A DNA stretch of 64,000 nt. It comes from Alkalihalobacillus sp. BA299. GTDB lineage: Bacteria > Bacillota > Bacilli > Bacillales > Bacillaceae_F. Each line of letters opens with the position of its first letter. Within the stretch, counting starts at the first letter, position 1. Location of the stretch: assembly GCF_017745675.1 (NCBI RefSeq), contig NZ_JAFLJM010000019.1, positions 1-64,000 of the forward strand. Direction: 5' to 3'. The notes beneath the pieces are model-generated. The model saw only the letters and a list, made by a program, of their open reading frames with translations, ran no database searches and had not been told where the DNA came from. Below, one piece after another: positions 9,945 through 24,458 of the stretch. The position numbers and the translations under genes were made by a program.

Positions 9945-10958
9945 ATGAGGGATCTTTTTGACATTCAACAAAAGCTTGTTCCTGATTTACTTGATGTTTT
10001 GTTGAAGCGTTATAGAATACTCCAGTATATTCGTTTGATGGAACCGATCGGACGAAGAAGCCTCTCTTCTAGTATGGACATTAGCGAGAGAATCTTACGA
10101 AGTGAAGTAACATTTTTAAAAGACCAACGCTTAATCCACGTCGCGAGTGCAGGAATGAGTCTAACGAATGAAGGTAAGGATTTATTGCTGAAGCTTGAAG
10201 GCATGATGAAAGAGCTACTAGGATTGAAGGCTCTAGAGGAACAGCTTGGGCATGAGTACCACCTAAAAAATGTTATTGTTGTTCCTGGTGATAGTGATGA
10301 GTTTGATTGGGTAAAAAAAGAAATGGGCCGTGCTTGTGTTCAATATTTGAAGCGGCACATAGCCAGTCATACGACAATAGCTGTTACAGGCGGTACGACG
10401 ATAGCGGCAGTTGCTGAAATGATGGGTTCAGATTTTCAGCGAGATGATTTATTGTTTGTCCCAGCAAGAGGCGGGATCGGGGAAAGAGTGGAAAATCAGG
10501 CAAATACGATTAGTGCACAAATGGCAAGGCAAACAGGCTCTTCGTATCGATTATTACACGTTCCTGATCAATTAAGTGAAGAAACGTATACTTCATTAAT
10601 CGCAGAACCGTCAGTGCAAAGTGTTTTGGATACAATTACCTCAGCCTCTGTCATTCTTCATGGAATTGGTGAAGCGAAAGCGATGGCTGTACGAAGAGGG
10701 GCCTCTGAAGAATTTTTGCATAAGCTATCCATACATGAGGCAGTTGCTGAAGCATTTGGTTATTATTTCGACCATTTAGGAAATATTATTCACAGGGAAC
10801 GAACTATAGGTCTTCAACTCGAACACTTAGATGAAAATAAGCAAGTCATTGCCATTGCAGGTGGTGCCTCAAAAAGTGCAGCCATCTCAGCCTATTTAAG
10901 AAATCGTAAAAGCAGCGTCCTGATTACAGACGAAGGCGCAGCAAGACAAATGTTATAG
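9945..10958 (+). CDS. cggR: Central glycolytic genes regulator CggR
   Basis: CggR is a SorC-family repressor of the gapA operon, relieved by fructose-1,6-bisphosphate. The N-terminus (residues 1-70) is a winged HTH with ILQYIRLMEPIGRRSL. The C-terminal sugar-binding domain has the phosphate-binding VTGGTTIAAVAEMM and ends with GGASKSAAISAYL. ATG at 9918 is in frame, but AAGGAG at 9932-9937 sets the start at 9945, giving 337 residues, like known CggR. It is the first gene of cggR-gapA-pgk-tpiA-gpmI-eno and lies directly behind its own operator. Confidence 0.96.
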   Translation: MRDLFDIQQKLVPDLLDVLLKRYRILQYIRLMEPIGRRSLSSSMDISERILRSEVTFLKDQRLIHVASAGMSLTNEGKDLLLKLEGMMKELLGLKALEEQLGHEYHLKNVIVVPGDSDEFDWVKKEMGRACVQYLKRHIASHTTIAVTGGTTIAAVAEMMGSDFQRDDLLFVPARGGIGERVENQANTISAQMARQTGSSYRLLHVPDQLSEETYTSLIAEPSVQSVLDTITSASVILHGIGEAKAMAVRRGASEEFLHKLSIHEAVAEAFGYYFDHLGNIIHRERTIGLQLEHLDENKQVIAIAGGASKSAAISAYLRNRKSSVLITDEGAARQML

Positions 10959-10961
10959 TTT

Positions 10962-11100
10962 TGGTGTCAGGCACCTTTGTTGATTTGCAGTGTTAAAGTA
11001 TGAGTGCCTGATGTATGTAATGTAGCAGATGAATAAAGTTTTAAAAAAAGGGTTTGTCCCTTTTCATAATACAACGGTGATCATGGTGTCAGGCACCTTT
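10962..11100. repeat. cggR-gapA spacer with paired GGTGTCAGGCACC elements
   Basis: TGGTGTCAGGCACCTTT occurs at 10962-10978 and 11084-11100. A partial inverted copy, GTGCCTGA at 11004-11011, pairs with TCAGGCAC at 10967-10974. Between them AAAAGGG-TTTG-TCCCTTTT at about 11045-11064 forms a small hairpin. A diverged fourth copy lies at 46707-46722. In B. subtilis the cggR-gapA mRNA is cut in this spacer, so such structures could set mRNA stability here. Confidence 0.6.
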
Positions 11101-11139
11101 ACTTAATTAATGTGGGAAAGGGCTCACCTCATCGTTTAA

Positions 11140-12177
<1,038 letters not shown>

Positions 12178-12200
12178 TCTTTTATAGTGAAAGTTTTGGT

Positions 12201-12240
12201 AAGGGAGGGGAAAGGCACCAGCAGTTCTTTCTCCCTTTTT
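12201..12240 (+). terminator. Partial terminator between gapA and pgk
   Basis: AAGGGAG..AAAG pairs with CTTT..CTCCCTT and is followed by TTT and later TTTTT. It lies 23 bases after the gapA stop within the operon, so it is more likely a leaky terminator or 3'-end stabiliser that raises gapA mRNA over pgk mRNA. Confidence 0.55.
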
Positions 12241-12285
12241 CTAAATTTTTCTCAAATGTTGAATTCAAATGAGGGGGTTTACGCA

Positions 12286-15774
<3,489 letters not shown>

Positions 15775-15902
15775 ATTTTGTTAAGATTTTTTGAAAGCTA
15801 AAGGATTTTAATCCGTTATGACGAATGATTGATAGGCGATAACGGATATCCTAGAAACGGATACAAACTATTATCGTATGAATTGAAAAATAAGGGAGAT
15901 GA

Positions 15903-17192
<1,290 letters not shown>

Positions 17193-17206
17193 AAACTTAC
17201 AATAAC

Positions 17207-17238
17207 GAGGCTGAGATTTCGATTTCAGTCTCTTTTTT
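17207..17238 (+). terminator. Terminator of the glycolytic operon
   Basis: GAGGCTGAGA pairs with TTTCAGTCTC (two G-T pairs) and is followed by six T residues, 15 bases past the eno stop. Confidence 0.85.
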
Positions 17239-17280
17239 AGTCCGTTTTCACATAACTGTATAATAACTCCGGCAAATCAC

Positions 17281-17294
17281 ACTACATATGTAGT
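17281..17294. promoter_or_regulatory. Perfect 14-bp palindrome upstream of secG
   Basis: ACTACATATGTAGT reads the same on both strands and abuts TTGTCA at 17294-17299, a possible -35 box about 65 bases before secG. It could be an operator; no regulator that I know matches it. Confidence 0.45.
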
Positions 17295-17361
17295 TGTCAC
17301 TACCTATACTTTTATGATAAATTAGTATAAGCGCATATTGTGCTTGGAGGTGGATGATTCA

Positions 17362-17592
17362 ATGCAAACGTTAATGATGGTATTATTAATTATTGTTTCA
17401 ATTGGACTAATTACTGTTGTTGTACTACAAGCTGGTAAAAGTGCAGGCCTTTCAGGAGCGATTTCTGGGGGAGCAGAACAGTTACTTGGTAAGCAAAAAG
17501 CTCGAGGTATCGATGCTGTGCTGAACCGTGCAACGGTTGTCCTTGCTGTATTGTTCTTTGTATTAACCATTGCTGTGGCATATTTTATGTAA
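17362..17592 (+). CDS. secG: Preprotein translocase subunit SecG
   Basis: SecG is the small auxiliary subunit of the SecYEG channel in the cytoplasmic membrane. The 76-residue protein has two membrane segments (about residues 2-20 and 51-75) joined by a conserved cytoplasmic loop, [16 protein letters not shown] with GKQKARG. GGAGGTG at 17346-17352 sets the ATG at 17362, although the frame is open from 17338. The length is that of the B. subtilis protein. It precedes est-rnr-smpB as in B. subtilis. Confidence 0.96.
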   Translation: MQTLMMVLLIIVSIGLITVVVLQAGKSAGLSGAISGGAEQLLGKQKARGIDAVLNRATVVLAVLFFVLTIAVAYFM

Positions 17593-17598
17593 AAAGAC

Positions 17599-17634
17599 GA
17601 AAGCAGCTGAAGGAGCCTTCACTGCTTTTCTTTG
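17599..17634 (+). terminator. Terminator of secG
   Basis: GAAAGCAG..TGAAGG pairs with CCTTCA..CTGCTTTTC across one bulged C and is followed by TTT. It lies directly past the secG stop. Confidence 0.75.
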
Positions 17635-17996
17635 CCTTTAAGGAGTTTGAATCACTTTTTCATAAACCGCCTTATAAAGCCGTTACATTTTTTCAATCGT
17701 GATTAGAAATGTGTTTTTTAACCTAAAAACAACTCGGCACTGCTGCCGGGTTTTCTTTATAAATTCGTAAATTGGAAAATCGGACCAATTTAGAAATGTT
17801 TTGGTTTTATAAAATACTTTTTCGGTAATACGGAAAATAGGATAATTTTAAAAAAATTAAAGCAGACATACATTTAGATTGATCCTGAACTGGAAAAGAT
17901 AGTGAATAAATACTTTTTCACATATTTAATAGAGAAAGTCAATTCAGGTGAAACTAAGAATAGATTGAGGTCTGTGAAATGAAGAGGAAGGTAAGA
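17635..17996. other. AT-rich intergenic stretch with a second hairpin
   Basis: A GC-rich hairpin at 17731-17757 (AACTCGGCA with TGCCGGGTT, then TTCTTT) looks like a second terminator. The rest, from 17760 to 17960, is AT-rich with loosely similar runs (AATTGGAAAATCGG and AATACGGAAAATAGG) that may be a decayed array. I see no gene in it. Confidence 0.5.
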
Positions 17997-18746
17997 ATGA
18001 AAATAGTTGCCCCAAAATCATTTACTTTTGAAGGTGGAAAACGTGCGGTATTACTACTTCACGGATTTACAGGAAATACTGCTGATGTCAGAATGATAGG
18101 AAGATATTTACAGGAAAACGGATATACATGCCATGCTCCGTTATATAAGGGTCATGGTGTTCCGCCGGAAGAGCTTGTCCATACTGGGCCAGACGACTGG
18201 TGGAAGGATGTTGAAGGCGGTTATCACTTATTAAAAGACCAAGGATATGAAGAAATTGCAGTTTGTGGACTTTCACTCGGAGGTGTATTTTCCTTAAAAG
18301 TCGGCTACACTTTACCGGTAAAGGGCGTTATACCGATGTGTGCCCCGGTGAATCCGAAGACGGAAGTAGCGATGTATGAAGGTGTTTTAGAATATGCGAG
18401 GGAATACAAGCGTCGGGAACAAAAAAGTGAAGGGCAAATTGAGCAAGAAATGAGTGAATTTAAAAAAACGCCAATGCAAACGTTAAATGCTCTGCAACAG
18501 CTTATGCATGATGTAAGACAGCACCTTGATCACATTTATGCACCTGTCATGGTCGTGCAAGCGAGGCATGACGAAATGATTGATATTGAAAGTGCAAATA
18601 TTATTTTTGAACATGTGGAAAGTGATGAAAAAGAGCTTAAGTGGTACGAGGATTCCACTCACGTGATAACGCTAGATAAAGAGAAAGAAAAACTGCACGA
18701 GGATATATTACAGTTTTTAGAAAAATTAGATTGGACCCACTCATAA
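17997..18746 (+). CDS. Carboxylesterase of the alpha/beta-hydrolase fold (Est/YvaK)
   Basis: This 249-residue esterase has the nucleophile Ser in GLSLGG, an oxyanion loop LLLHGFTGN near residue 20, and the acid and base residues in QARHDEMI and STHVITLD. It matches the Geobacillus/Bacillus Est30/YvaK monoacyl esterase group, which cleaves short-chain esters. An ATG at 17979 is in frame, but AGGAAGG fits the ATG at 17997 and gives the usual N-terminus [13 protein letters not shown]. It lies 24 bases before rnr and is probably co-transcribed with it. Confidence 0.93.
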   Translation: MKIVAPKSFTFEGGKRAVLLLHGFTGNTADVRMIGRYLQENGYTCHAPLYKGHGVPPEELVHTGPDDWWKDVEGGYHLLKDQGYEEIAVCGLSLGGVFSLKVGYTLPVKGVIPMCAPVNPKTEVAMYEGVLEYAREYKRREQKSEGQIEQEMSEFKKTPMQTLNALQQLMHDVRQHLDHIYAPVMVVQARHDEMIDIESANIIFEHVESDEKELKWYEDSTHVITLDKEKEKLHEDILQFLEKLDWTHS

Positions 18747-18770
18747 AAACAGATGAAAGGAGTGTAGGGT

Positions 18771-21101
18771 ATGAATGAAGAAAAAATTGAGCGTCTTCTC
18801 GCTTTCATGCGAGAGGAAGCGTACAAGCCATTAACTGTTTCCGAATTAGAAGAAGCGTTTGGATTAACGGACTCAAGCGAATTTAAAGAGTTTGTAAAAG
18901 TACTAAATCACATGGAAGAAAAAGGGCTTATCGTTCGTACACGTAGTAATCGTTACGGTGTGCCAGAACGAATGAATTTAATCAAAGGGAAAGTGCAAGG
19001 CAATGCGAAAGGCTTTGCTTTTATCATTCCAGAAGTACAGGGAGAGACAGATGTCTATGTTTCTCAAAGCGATTTAGGAGGAGCAATGAATGGCGATATC
19101 GTTCTCGTTCGTTTGCATCCAAAATCAACAGGGACGCGACCAGAAGGCAGTGTCATTCGTATTATCGAGCGAGGTATGCAACAAATCGTTGGTACATATA
19201 TGGACCACGAACAATATGGCATGGTTGTAGCCGATGATAAGCGTATTCCAAATGATATTTTTATCCCGAAAACAGCTTCTAAAGGAGCGGCTGAAGGCCA
19301 TAAAGTCGTTGTTAAAATTACAAGATACCCAGAAGGGCGCAATAGTGCCGAAGGGGAAGTCACAGAAATATTAGGCCATAAAAATGATCCCGGAATTGAT
19401 ATTTTATCGATCATACACAAGCACGGATTACCGCAGGAATTTCCACAAGACGTCCTCGATCAAGCGGAGAGTGTTCCAGACGAAATTGATCCAGATGAAT
19501 TAAAAAATCGTCGCGACCTCCGTGATCAGACGATCGTTACAATTGACGGAGCAGATGCGAAAGACTTAGATGATGCCGTAAATGTTGAAAAACTCGAAAA
19601 CGGTAACTATAAGTTAGGTGTTCATATCGCAGACGTAAGTTATTATGTAAAAGAAGGTTCACCGATTGACGTTGAAGCAGAAGAGCGTGGAACGAGTGTG
19701 TATTTAGTGGATCGAGTGATTCCGATGATCCCACACCGTCTTTCCAATGGAATTTGTAGTTTGAATCCGAAAGTTGATCGCCTGACGTTATCGTGTGAAA
19801 TGGAGATTACATCAGACGGGCAAATCGTTGGTCACGACATCTTCCAAAGTGTGATTCGAACTACGGAACGAATGACGTATACCGATGTGAGAAAAATTTT
19901 ACAAGAAGAAGATGAAGAAGTGCTAAAGCGTTATGAACCACTCATTCCATTTTTTAAACAAATGGGTGAATTAGCTGATATCTTGCGGAAAAAGCGGTTT
20001 GAGCGTGGAGCAATTGATTTTGATTTTAAAGAAGCGAAAGTGTTAGTAGATGAAGAAGGAAAGCCGAATGATGTGGTTATTCGCGAGCGTTCTGTAGCTG
20101 AACGCTTAATTGAAGAGTTTATGTTAGCAGCAAATGAAACGATTGCTGAACACTTTCACTGGTTAAAGCTTCCGTTTATTTACCGTATTCACGATGACCC
20201 GAAAGAGGATAAGCTCAATAAATTTTTAGAGTTCATTACCAATTTCGGCTATGTTGTGCGCGGAACAGCGAACAATATTCACCCACGGGCTTTACAGCAA
20301 CTCCTAGAAGCGGTACGTGGTGAGCCAGAAGAAACGGTCATTAGTACGGTGATGCTTCGTTCGATGCAACAAGCAAAATATGATCCAGAGAGCTTAGGTC
20401 ACTTCGGCTTATCAACAGAGTTTTACACTCATTTTACTTCACCGATTCGCCGCTATCCAGACTTGATCGTTCATCGTTTGATCCGTACGTATTTAATTGA
20501 AGGAAAAACTGATGAAAAAACACAAAGTCATTGGAAGCATCGACTAGACGAAATTGCAAAGCATTCATCTGAAATGGAGCGTCGAGCGGTTGATGCAGAA
20601 CGTGAAACGGACGAAGTGAAAAAAGCGCAGTTTATGGAAGATAAAATTGGCGAAACCTTTATGGGGATCATTAGTGGCGTAACGAATTTCGGGATTTTCG
20701 TTGAACTCGAAAATACAATTGAAGGTCTCGTCCACGTCAGTTATTTGACGGATGATTATTATAGCTATGACGAACGCGCATATGCCATGATCGGGGAACG
20801 CACCGGGAATGTGTTCCGAATTGGTGATGAACTAGAAGTTCGTTGTATTAACGTAAACGTTGAAGAGTCGTCGATTGATTTTGAAATCGTCGGCATGAAA
20901 GAGCCGTCGAAGAAGCGTGAGCGTAAAGCATCACCTAAAGTCATCGTTGGACCAAAGCGGAAGAAGAAAGGTGACGAAGCTGGAAAGCCTGGTGCTGCAA
21001 ACGGAAAAGATAAGAAAAACAAAGGAAAGCGGAAGAAAAAAGGTTTTTATGAAAATGCACCGAGAAGCAAACGAAATAAAGGAAAAAAGAAAAAACGTTA
21101 A
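18771..21101 (+). CDS. rnr: Ribonuclease R
   Basis: RNase R is a processive 3'-to-5' exoribonuclease that degrades structured RNA and helps tmRNA-linked decay. The 776-residue protein has an N-terminal winged helix (1-75), cold-shock domains, the RNB catalytic domain with [12 protein letters not shown] near residues 262-273 (metal-binding aspartates intact) and [12 protein letters not shown], then the S1 domain (about 625-705). The tail of about 65 residues is rich in lysine and arginine ([23 protein letters not shown]). SD AAGGAG precedes the ATG by 9 bases. The link with smpB and ssrA downstream fits its role in trans-translation. Confidence 0.97.
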   Translation: MNEEKIERLLAFMREEAYKPLTVSELEEAFGLTDSSEFKEFVKVLNHMEEKGLIVRTRSNRYGVPERMNLIKGKVQGNAKGFAFIIPEVQGETDVYVSQSDLGGAMNGDIVLVRLHPKSTGTRPEGSVIRIIERGMQQIVGTYMDHEQYGMVVADDKRIPNDIFIPKTASKGAAEGHKVVVKITRYPEGRNSAEGEVTEILGHKNDPGIDILSIIHKHGLPQEFPQDVLDQAESVPDEIDPDELKNRRDLRDQTIVTIDGADAKDLDDAVNVEKLENGNYKLGVHIADVSYYVKEGSPIDVEAEERGTSVYLVDRVIPMIPHRLSNGICSLNPKVDRLTLSCEMEITSDGQIVGHDIFQSVIRTTERMTYTDVRKILQEEDEEVLKRYEPLIPFFKQMGELADILRKKRFERGAIDFDFKEAKVLVDEEGKPNDVVIRERSVAERLIEEFMLAANETIAEHFHWLKLPFIYRIHDDPKEDKLNKFLEFITNFGYVVRGTANNIHPRALQQLLEAVRGEPEETVISTVMLRSMQQAKYDPESLGHFGLSTEFYTHFTSPIRRYPDLIVHRLIRTYLIEGKTDEKTQSHWKHRLDEIAKHSSEMERRAVDAERETDEVKKAQFMEDKIGETFMGIISGVTNFGIFVELENTIEGLVHVSYLTDDYYSYDERAYAMIGERTGNVFRIGDELEVRCINVNVEESSIDFEIVGMKEPSKKRERKASPKVIVGPKRKKKGDEAGKPGAANGKDKKNKGKRKKKGFYENAPRSKRNKGKKKKR

Positions 21102-21120
21102 TCACTAAAAGAAAGAGGTG

Positions 21121-21155
21121 AAACCGCATTGGATAGATCTCCCAATGCGGTTTTC
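21121..21155 (+). terminator. Terminator after rnr
   Basis: AAACCGCATTGG pairs perfectly with CCAATGCGGTTT around a 9-base loop, followed by TTC. The dispersed repeat locus 3 starts directly at its end. Confidence 0.8.
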
Positions 21156-21429
21156 TTGTCTAGCTGCAGCACCCACCGACTAGCGAGACTTCCCTCGCCG
21201 CCGTACGATAAGTCAACATCGACTCACTACCCGTTCATCGTGTTTCCTTTATCTCCTACGGCTCAGCCCAGTCCGTACGTCGGTAAACGGGCGCTTGAGC
21301 TTTTCTTGTCTAGCTGCAGGTGTCATCGGCTCGAGGTCGCTTCGGTCCATCAAACGTGTCCAAAAGCAGGAAACTAATTGCTGGTCCTCCAGCGCTTGTC
21401 GCCGATAAGCAGACACCTTCCGCTTTTCT
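21156..21429. repeat. Dispersed repeat locus 3: unit A then unit B
   Basis: Unit A covers 21156-21305 and unit B 21306-21429. Both begin TTGTCTAGCTGCAG and end CGCTTTTC or a close variant. Unit B folds with GGTGTC-ATCGGC near its start and GCCGAT-AAGCA-GACACC near its end. Unit A has head AGCACCCACCGAC and tail GTCGGT..GGGCGCT with one A/C mismatch in the outer stem. An open frame through this stretch has no counterpart in other copies. Confidence 0.9.
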
Positions 21430-21452
21430 TGTGATGATTGTCTAGTTTCGAA

Positions 21453-21490
21453 TTTTGGCGGACACTACGTACGTTATTTTCATAAATATC
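21453..21490. repeat. Short dispersed repeat C, copy 1
   Basis: GGCGGACACTACGTACGTTA, then TTTTCATAAATATC, closely matches GGTGGACACTACGTTCGTTA, then TTTCTAAAAATATC, at 39699-39732. Both copies lie beside A/B repeat loci. Confidence 0.65.
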
Positions 21491-21538
21491 CGCAGCCTCG
21501 TTTGTTTGTACTATTCTATATGAATTCTACGGTGAATT

Positions 21539-21547
21539 TGATATAAT
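21539..21547 (+). promoter_or_regulatory. Extended -10 promoter of smpB
   Basis: TGATATAAT (TG-N-TATAAT) at 21539-21547 lies 37 bases before the smpB start. No clear -35 box is seen, as is usual for extended -10 promoters. Confidence 0.55.
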
Positions 21548-21583
21548 ATTACAACGACACAAAAATTGGTAGGTGTATGAGAA

Positions 21584-22051
21584 ATGGCGAAAAAAGACAG
21601 TAATGTCATTGCTCAAAATAAAAAGGCATCCCATGATTATCATATTGAAGAAACATTTGAAGCTGGGATGGTCCTTCAAGGAACAGAGATTAAATCGATC
21701 CGCGCAGGCAAAATGAATATAAAAGATGCGTTTGCGAAAATACAAAACAACGAAATTTACTTATGGAATGCGCACATCAGTCCTTATGAGCAAGGCAATC
21801 GATATAATCACGATCCATTGAGGACGAGAAAGCTTTTGCTGCACAAAAAGCAAATTAACCAACTTATCGGTGCATCAAAGGAACAAGGCTATTCCATCGT
21901 ACCACTAAAGGTGTACATCAAAAATGGCTTTGCTAAAGTGTTAATCGGATTAGCCAAAGGGAAGAAAAAGTTCGATAAACGTGAGGACCTGAAAAAGAAA
22001 GATGCGAAGCGTGAAATTGAGCGCGCATTTCGTGATAAGCAAAAAGTATAA
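21584..22051 (+). CDS. smpB: SsrA-binding protein SmpB
   Basis: SmpB binds the tRNA-like end of tmRNA and places it in the empty A site of stalled ribosomes. The 155-residue protein starts with the beta-barrel ([38 protein letters not shown]) and ends in the basic tail [18 protein letters not shown] that mimics mRNA in the ribosome. The RNA partner, ssrA, follows at 22355. Its own promoter is at 21539, separated from rnr by a terminator and a repeat locus. Confidence 0.97.
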   Translation: MAKKDSNVIAQNKKASHDYHIEETFEAGMVLQGTEIKSIRAGKMNIKDAFAKIQNNEIYLWNAHISPYEQGNRYNHDPLRTRKLLLHKKQINQLIGASKEQGYSIVPLKVYIKNGFAKVLIGLAKGKKKFDKREDLKKKDAKREIERAFRDKQKV

Positions 22052-22216
22052 GCGCAAGCTACACACTAACTTTGTCGTTTAGAGATGTGCTAAGTTTAGT
22101 TATTGAAGAGTTTGATATTGATGGCTCACTTTGACAATGGGGACTAGGTTTCATCGTTTGTGCTGAGTTGGTATTTGATGCTGGCATTAATGCTGACGTA
22201 TGGAATAAATTGTCAT

Positions 22217-22244
22217 TTGAAAAGTAGTCCAAATATGCTATAAT
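22217..22244 (+). promoter_or_regulatory. Sigma-A promoter of ssrA
   Basis: TTGAAA at 22217-22222, a 16-bp spacer ending TGC and TATAAT at 22239-22244. The mature tmRNA begins about 105 bases later. The leader contains a hairpin CCAGA..GCGA-GATGA-TCGC..TCTGG at 22251-22276 that is probably removed in processing. Confidence 0.75.
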
Positions 22245-22354
22245 GTAATTCCAGACGGCGAGATGATCGCTTCTGGATTACAACTGGCTCTTTTGCCTAA
22301 CTTCTGTTTCTAGCTGTTGTGTCTGAAAAAGGCGCATCAAGCTATTTATAATCT

Positions 22355-22714
22355 GGGGACGTTTTGGATTCGACAGGGGTGGGTTGAGCTTAAGTTGCGA
22401 GTCGAGGGGGTCGGCCTCGTTAAAACGCCAAAGCCAATAACTGGCAAAACTAACAATAACTTCGCAGTAGCAGCTTAATAGCGCTTTGCGGTTCCACCCT
22501 CCATCGCCCATGTGGTAGGGATCGGGACTCACTCTAAGTGGGCTACGCCGGCTGTCCTCCGTCTGAGGACGAAGGAAGAGAACAATCAGACTAGCCTTAC
22601 CGAAGCCTGTTACTGGGCCGACGTAAGTGCGAAATGCTAATACAGTAACTATGCTCGTAGAAGCTTAAGTGTCGACATTCTTGGACGCGGGTTCGATTCC
22701 CGCCGTCTCCACCA
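22355..22714 (+). ncRNA. ssrA: Transfer-messenger RNA
   Basis: The 5' end GGGGACG pairs with CGTCTCC just before the encoded ACCA at 22711-22714, forming the tRNA-Ala-like acceptor. TTTGGATTCGAC and GGGTTCGATTCCC are the typical 5' segment and T arm. The tag frame starts at GGC (22443) and reads GKTNNNFAVAA before TAA-TAG, so with the alanine from the charged RNA the tag is AGKTNNNFAVAA. This tag adds the C-terminal signal for ClpXP. SmpB and RNase R, its partners, lie directly upstream and ClpP at 7.2 kb. Confidence 0.97.
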
Positions 22715-22724
22715 AAATAACGTG

Positions 22725-22757
22725 AAAAAGACCACCGTGTTAGGTGGTCTTTTTCGT
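22725..22757 (+). terminator. Terminator of ssrA
   Basis: AAAAGACCACC pairs with GGTGGTCTTTT around GTGTTA, followed by TCGTTT, 10 bases after the CCA end. Confidence 0.88.
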
Positions 22758-22778
22758 TTAGCTGACTTCAAAATAACG

Positions 22779-22897
22779 TTAGACTTAAATATCTGGATTT
22801 AGACTTAAAAAGTGAGAGTTAGACTTAAATTTGCTAAGTTAGACTTAATAAATTTCGTTTAGACTTAAATAATTAAATTAGACTAAATTTTACGAGA
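22779..22897. repeat. Tandem array of six 20-bp TTAGACTTA units
   Basis: Six units start with TTAGACTTA or TTAGACTAA at 22779, 22799, 22819, 22839, 22859 and 22878. The first nine or more bases are constant and the remaining 11 vary. The array follows the ssrA terminator by 22 bases and has no ORF of its own. Confidence 0.85.
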
Positions 22898-23054
22898 AGA
22901 TTATATGAAGATTATATGAAGCCACTAATTTGAACTCACTGATTTGAAGTAAATGTATCGCCTTTGTTAAGAAGTTATAAAAATTTAAAAACATGAAGGA
23001 TATTTTATTAATTTTGAAGAAATCTTCCCCTAAAAAGGAAGAGGAGTTGATCAT

Positions 23055-24014
23055 TTGATTAAGAAGGAACGAGGAATTCCCCTTAAAATTCAAAAACTCA
23101 AAGCTCTACTTAGAAGGTTACCCATGAACCATCCTAAAAGGGGTAAAATTGCAGAAGAGGTGGCTAAAAGCATTGCAGGTTACAATGGCGAAAAGTCTAT
23201 TGATTTTCACCTATCCTTTCTAGATAAGCAAAAATACATTATTCTCCACGATATAAGAATTTCCGATAATGAAGGCAGATACTTTCAAATAGATACTTTA
23301 CTTTTATCAACAAACTTCATTCTTATAATCGAAGTAAAAAACATTTCTGGAACCTTATTTTTTGACGAGAACTTTCACCAACTTATTCGATTGATAAATG
23401 ATAAAGAAGAAGCATTTCCAGACCCACTATTGCAAGTTAGAAGACAAAAACAGCAACTGCAAGGCTGGTGGAACAAACAAAAATATCCCGAGCTCCCGAT
23501 CGAGTCAATGATAGTAATCAGCAATCCTTCCACAATTATCAAAGCAGCACCCTATATGAAAGTCGTCCATGCTGCATCACTTCCATACAAAATAACCAAC
23601 CTTAATAGAGTGCATAAGCAAGAATTACTTAATGTAAAAGTATTAAAAAAAATTACAAATACACTATTAAAGCAACATGTACCATTAGAACATGATTTCC
23701 TAAAACAATATGGAATTTTAAAAACAGAACTTTTAAAAGGTGTACATTGTCAAGAATGTAATGAAATCACCATGACCAGGAAAAGAGGTTATTGGTACTG
23801 TTCAAAATGTCAACATCGGTCCAGTTATGCTCATAAACTTGCCTTGAATGACTATGCTCTTCTCATTGAGACTAAGATAACGAATCAAAAGTTCAGAGAT
23901 TTCATCGGTATTTCATCGAGTACAATTGCCACAAAGCTGCTTTCGGAATTAAATCTTAAACATTCTGGAGAAACAAAAGGCCGAAAATACAAATTAGATC
24001 TCCCGCTAGAATAA
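23055..24014 (+). CDS. NERD-domain protein with zinc ribbon
   Basis: The 319-residue protein has a nuclease-related (NERD) domain. GYNGEKSID lies near residue 46, the acidic residue D80 in YFQIDTLLL, and E93-x-K95 in ILIIEVKN. These form a PD-(D/E)xK-like set, so DNA cleavage is possible but not shown. A zinc ribbon follows with C232, C235, C249 and C252. The C-terminus (about 262-319) looks like a small helical DNA-binding segment. GAGGAG precedes the TTG by 8 bases. It is a single gene behind the ssrA-linked array, and its base composition is more AT-rich than the neighbouring core genes. Role unknown. Confidence 0.85.
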   Translation: MIKKERGIPLKIQKLKALLRRLPMNHPKRGKIAEEVAKSIAGYNGEKSIDFHLSFLDKQKYIILHDIRISDNEGRYFQIDTLLLSTNFILIIEVKNISGTLFFDENFHQLIRLINDKEEAFPDPLLQVRRQKQQLQGWWNKQKYPELPIESMIVISNPSTIIKAAPYMKVVHAASLPYKITNLNRVHKQELLNVKVLKKITNTLLKQHVPLEHDFLKQYGILKTELLKGVHCQECNEITMTRKRGYWYCSKCQHRSSYAHKLALNDYALLIETKITNQKFRDFIGISSSTIATKLLSELNLKHSGETKGRKYKLDLPLE

Positions 24015-24353
24015 CGCTCTTCCTAGATAAAACATTTCTCCTATCTCTTTTAAAGCCCCCGCTCACTCATGTTATATTTTTCCTGCCTTAATTCCAATGC
24101 AATCATCAATAGCACAAATAAAATAAATCTGTATATCACAAATAATCCCCGATCAAGCAATGTACTCACAAATAGATATTACTCGTCTCTAATCACACTC
24201 AAGCTGAGGGAATAGTAAAAGCAGGACATCGACCGATAGGACATCATATTAAGAAAATCCTAGTAAGTCGCGTGATAGTGGTCAATTAAAGAGAGTCTGT
24301 CATTTGTGAAGTCCACACGATGTATTACTCATTCAAAAACTTCTGAAATTTTC
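24015..24353. other. Intergenic stretch with no gene seen
   Basis: No reading frame with a start and SD, RNA fold or repeat stands out here. A half-site AACTTCT at 24338-24344 lies 9 bases before the iclR -35 box and resembles sites before the other catabolic promoters. Confidence 0.5.
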
Positions 24354-24382
24354 TTGACACTTCATCATAGTTTTATTATTCT
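24354..24382 (+). promoter_or_regulatory. Sigma-A promoter of the iclR-mhpF-mhpE unit
   Basis: TTGACA at 24354-24359, 17 bp, TATTCT at 24377-24382. The -35 box is perfect. The start site would fall near 24390. Confidence 0.7.
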
Positions 24383-24410
24383 TAAAGCAACAGTAATTTT
24401 ACGAACGGCA

Positions 24411-24425
24411 TTCGATAATGTCGAA
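24411..24425. promoter_or_regulatory. Inverted repeat, likely IclR-family operator
   Basis: TTCGA-TAATG-TCGAA is a perfect 5-bp inverted repeat just downstream of the probable transcription start and 33 bases before the iclR gene. That is a typical place and size for IclR autoregulation. Confidence 0.5.
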
Positions 24426-24458
24426 CAATTGAAAAAGTACAACAAAGAAGGTGCTTAA

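Noticed and set aside
20917..21108. Second frame in the basic tail of rnr
   Set aside because: It arises from the A/G-rich lysine codons of the rnr tail and ends just past the rnr stop.
21129..21377. 82-codon open frame across the rnr terminator and dispersed repeat
   Set aside because: It covers a terminator and repeat units and is not kept open in the other repeat copies; no SD fits a coding call.
22692..24458. Genomic island integrated at the ssrA 3' end
   Set aside because: tmRNA ends are frequent integration sites, and accessory genes follow, but I find no second copy of the tmRNA 3' end and no integrase gene up to the fad region.
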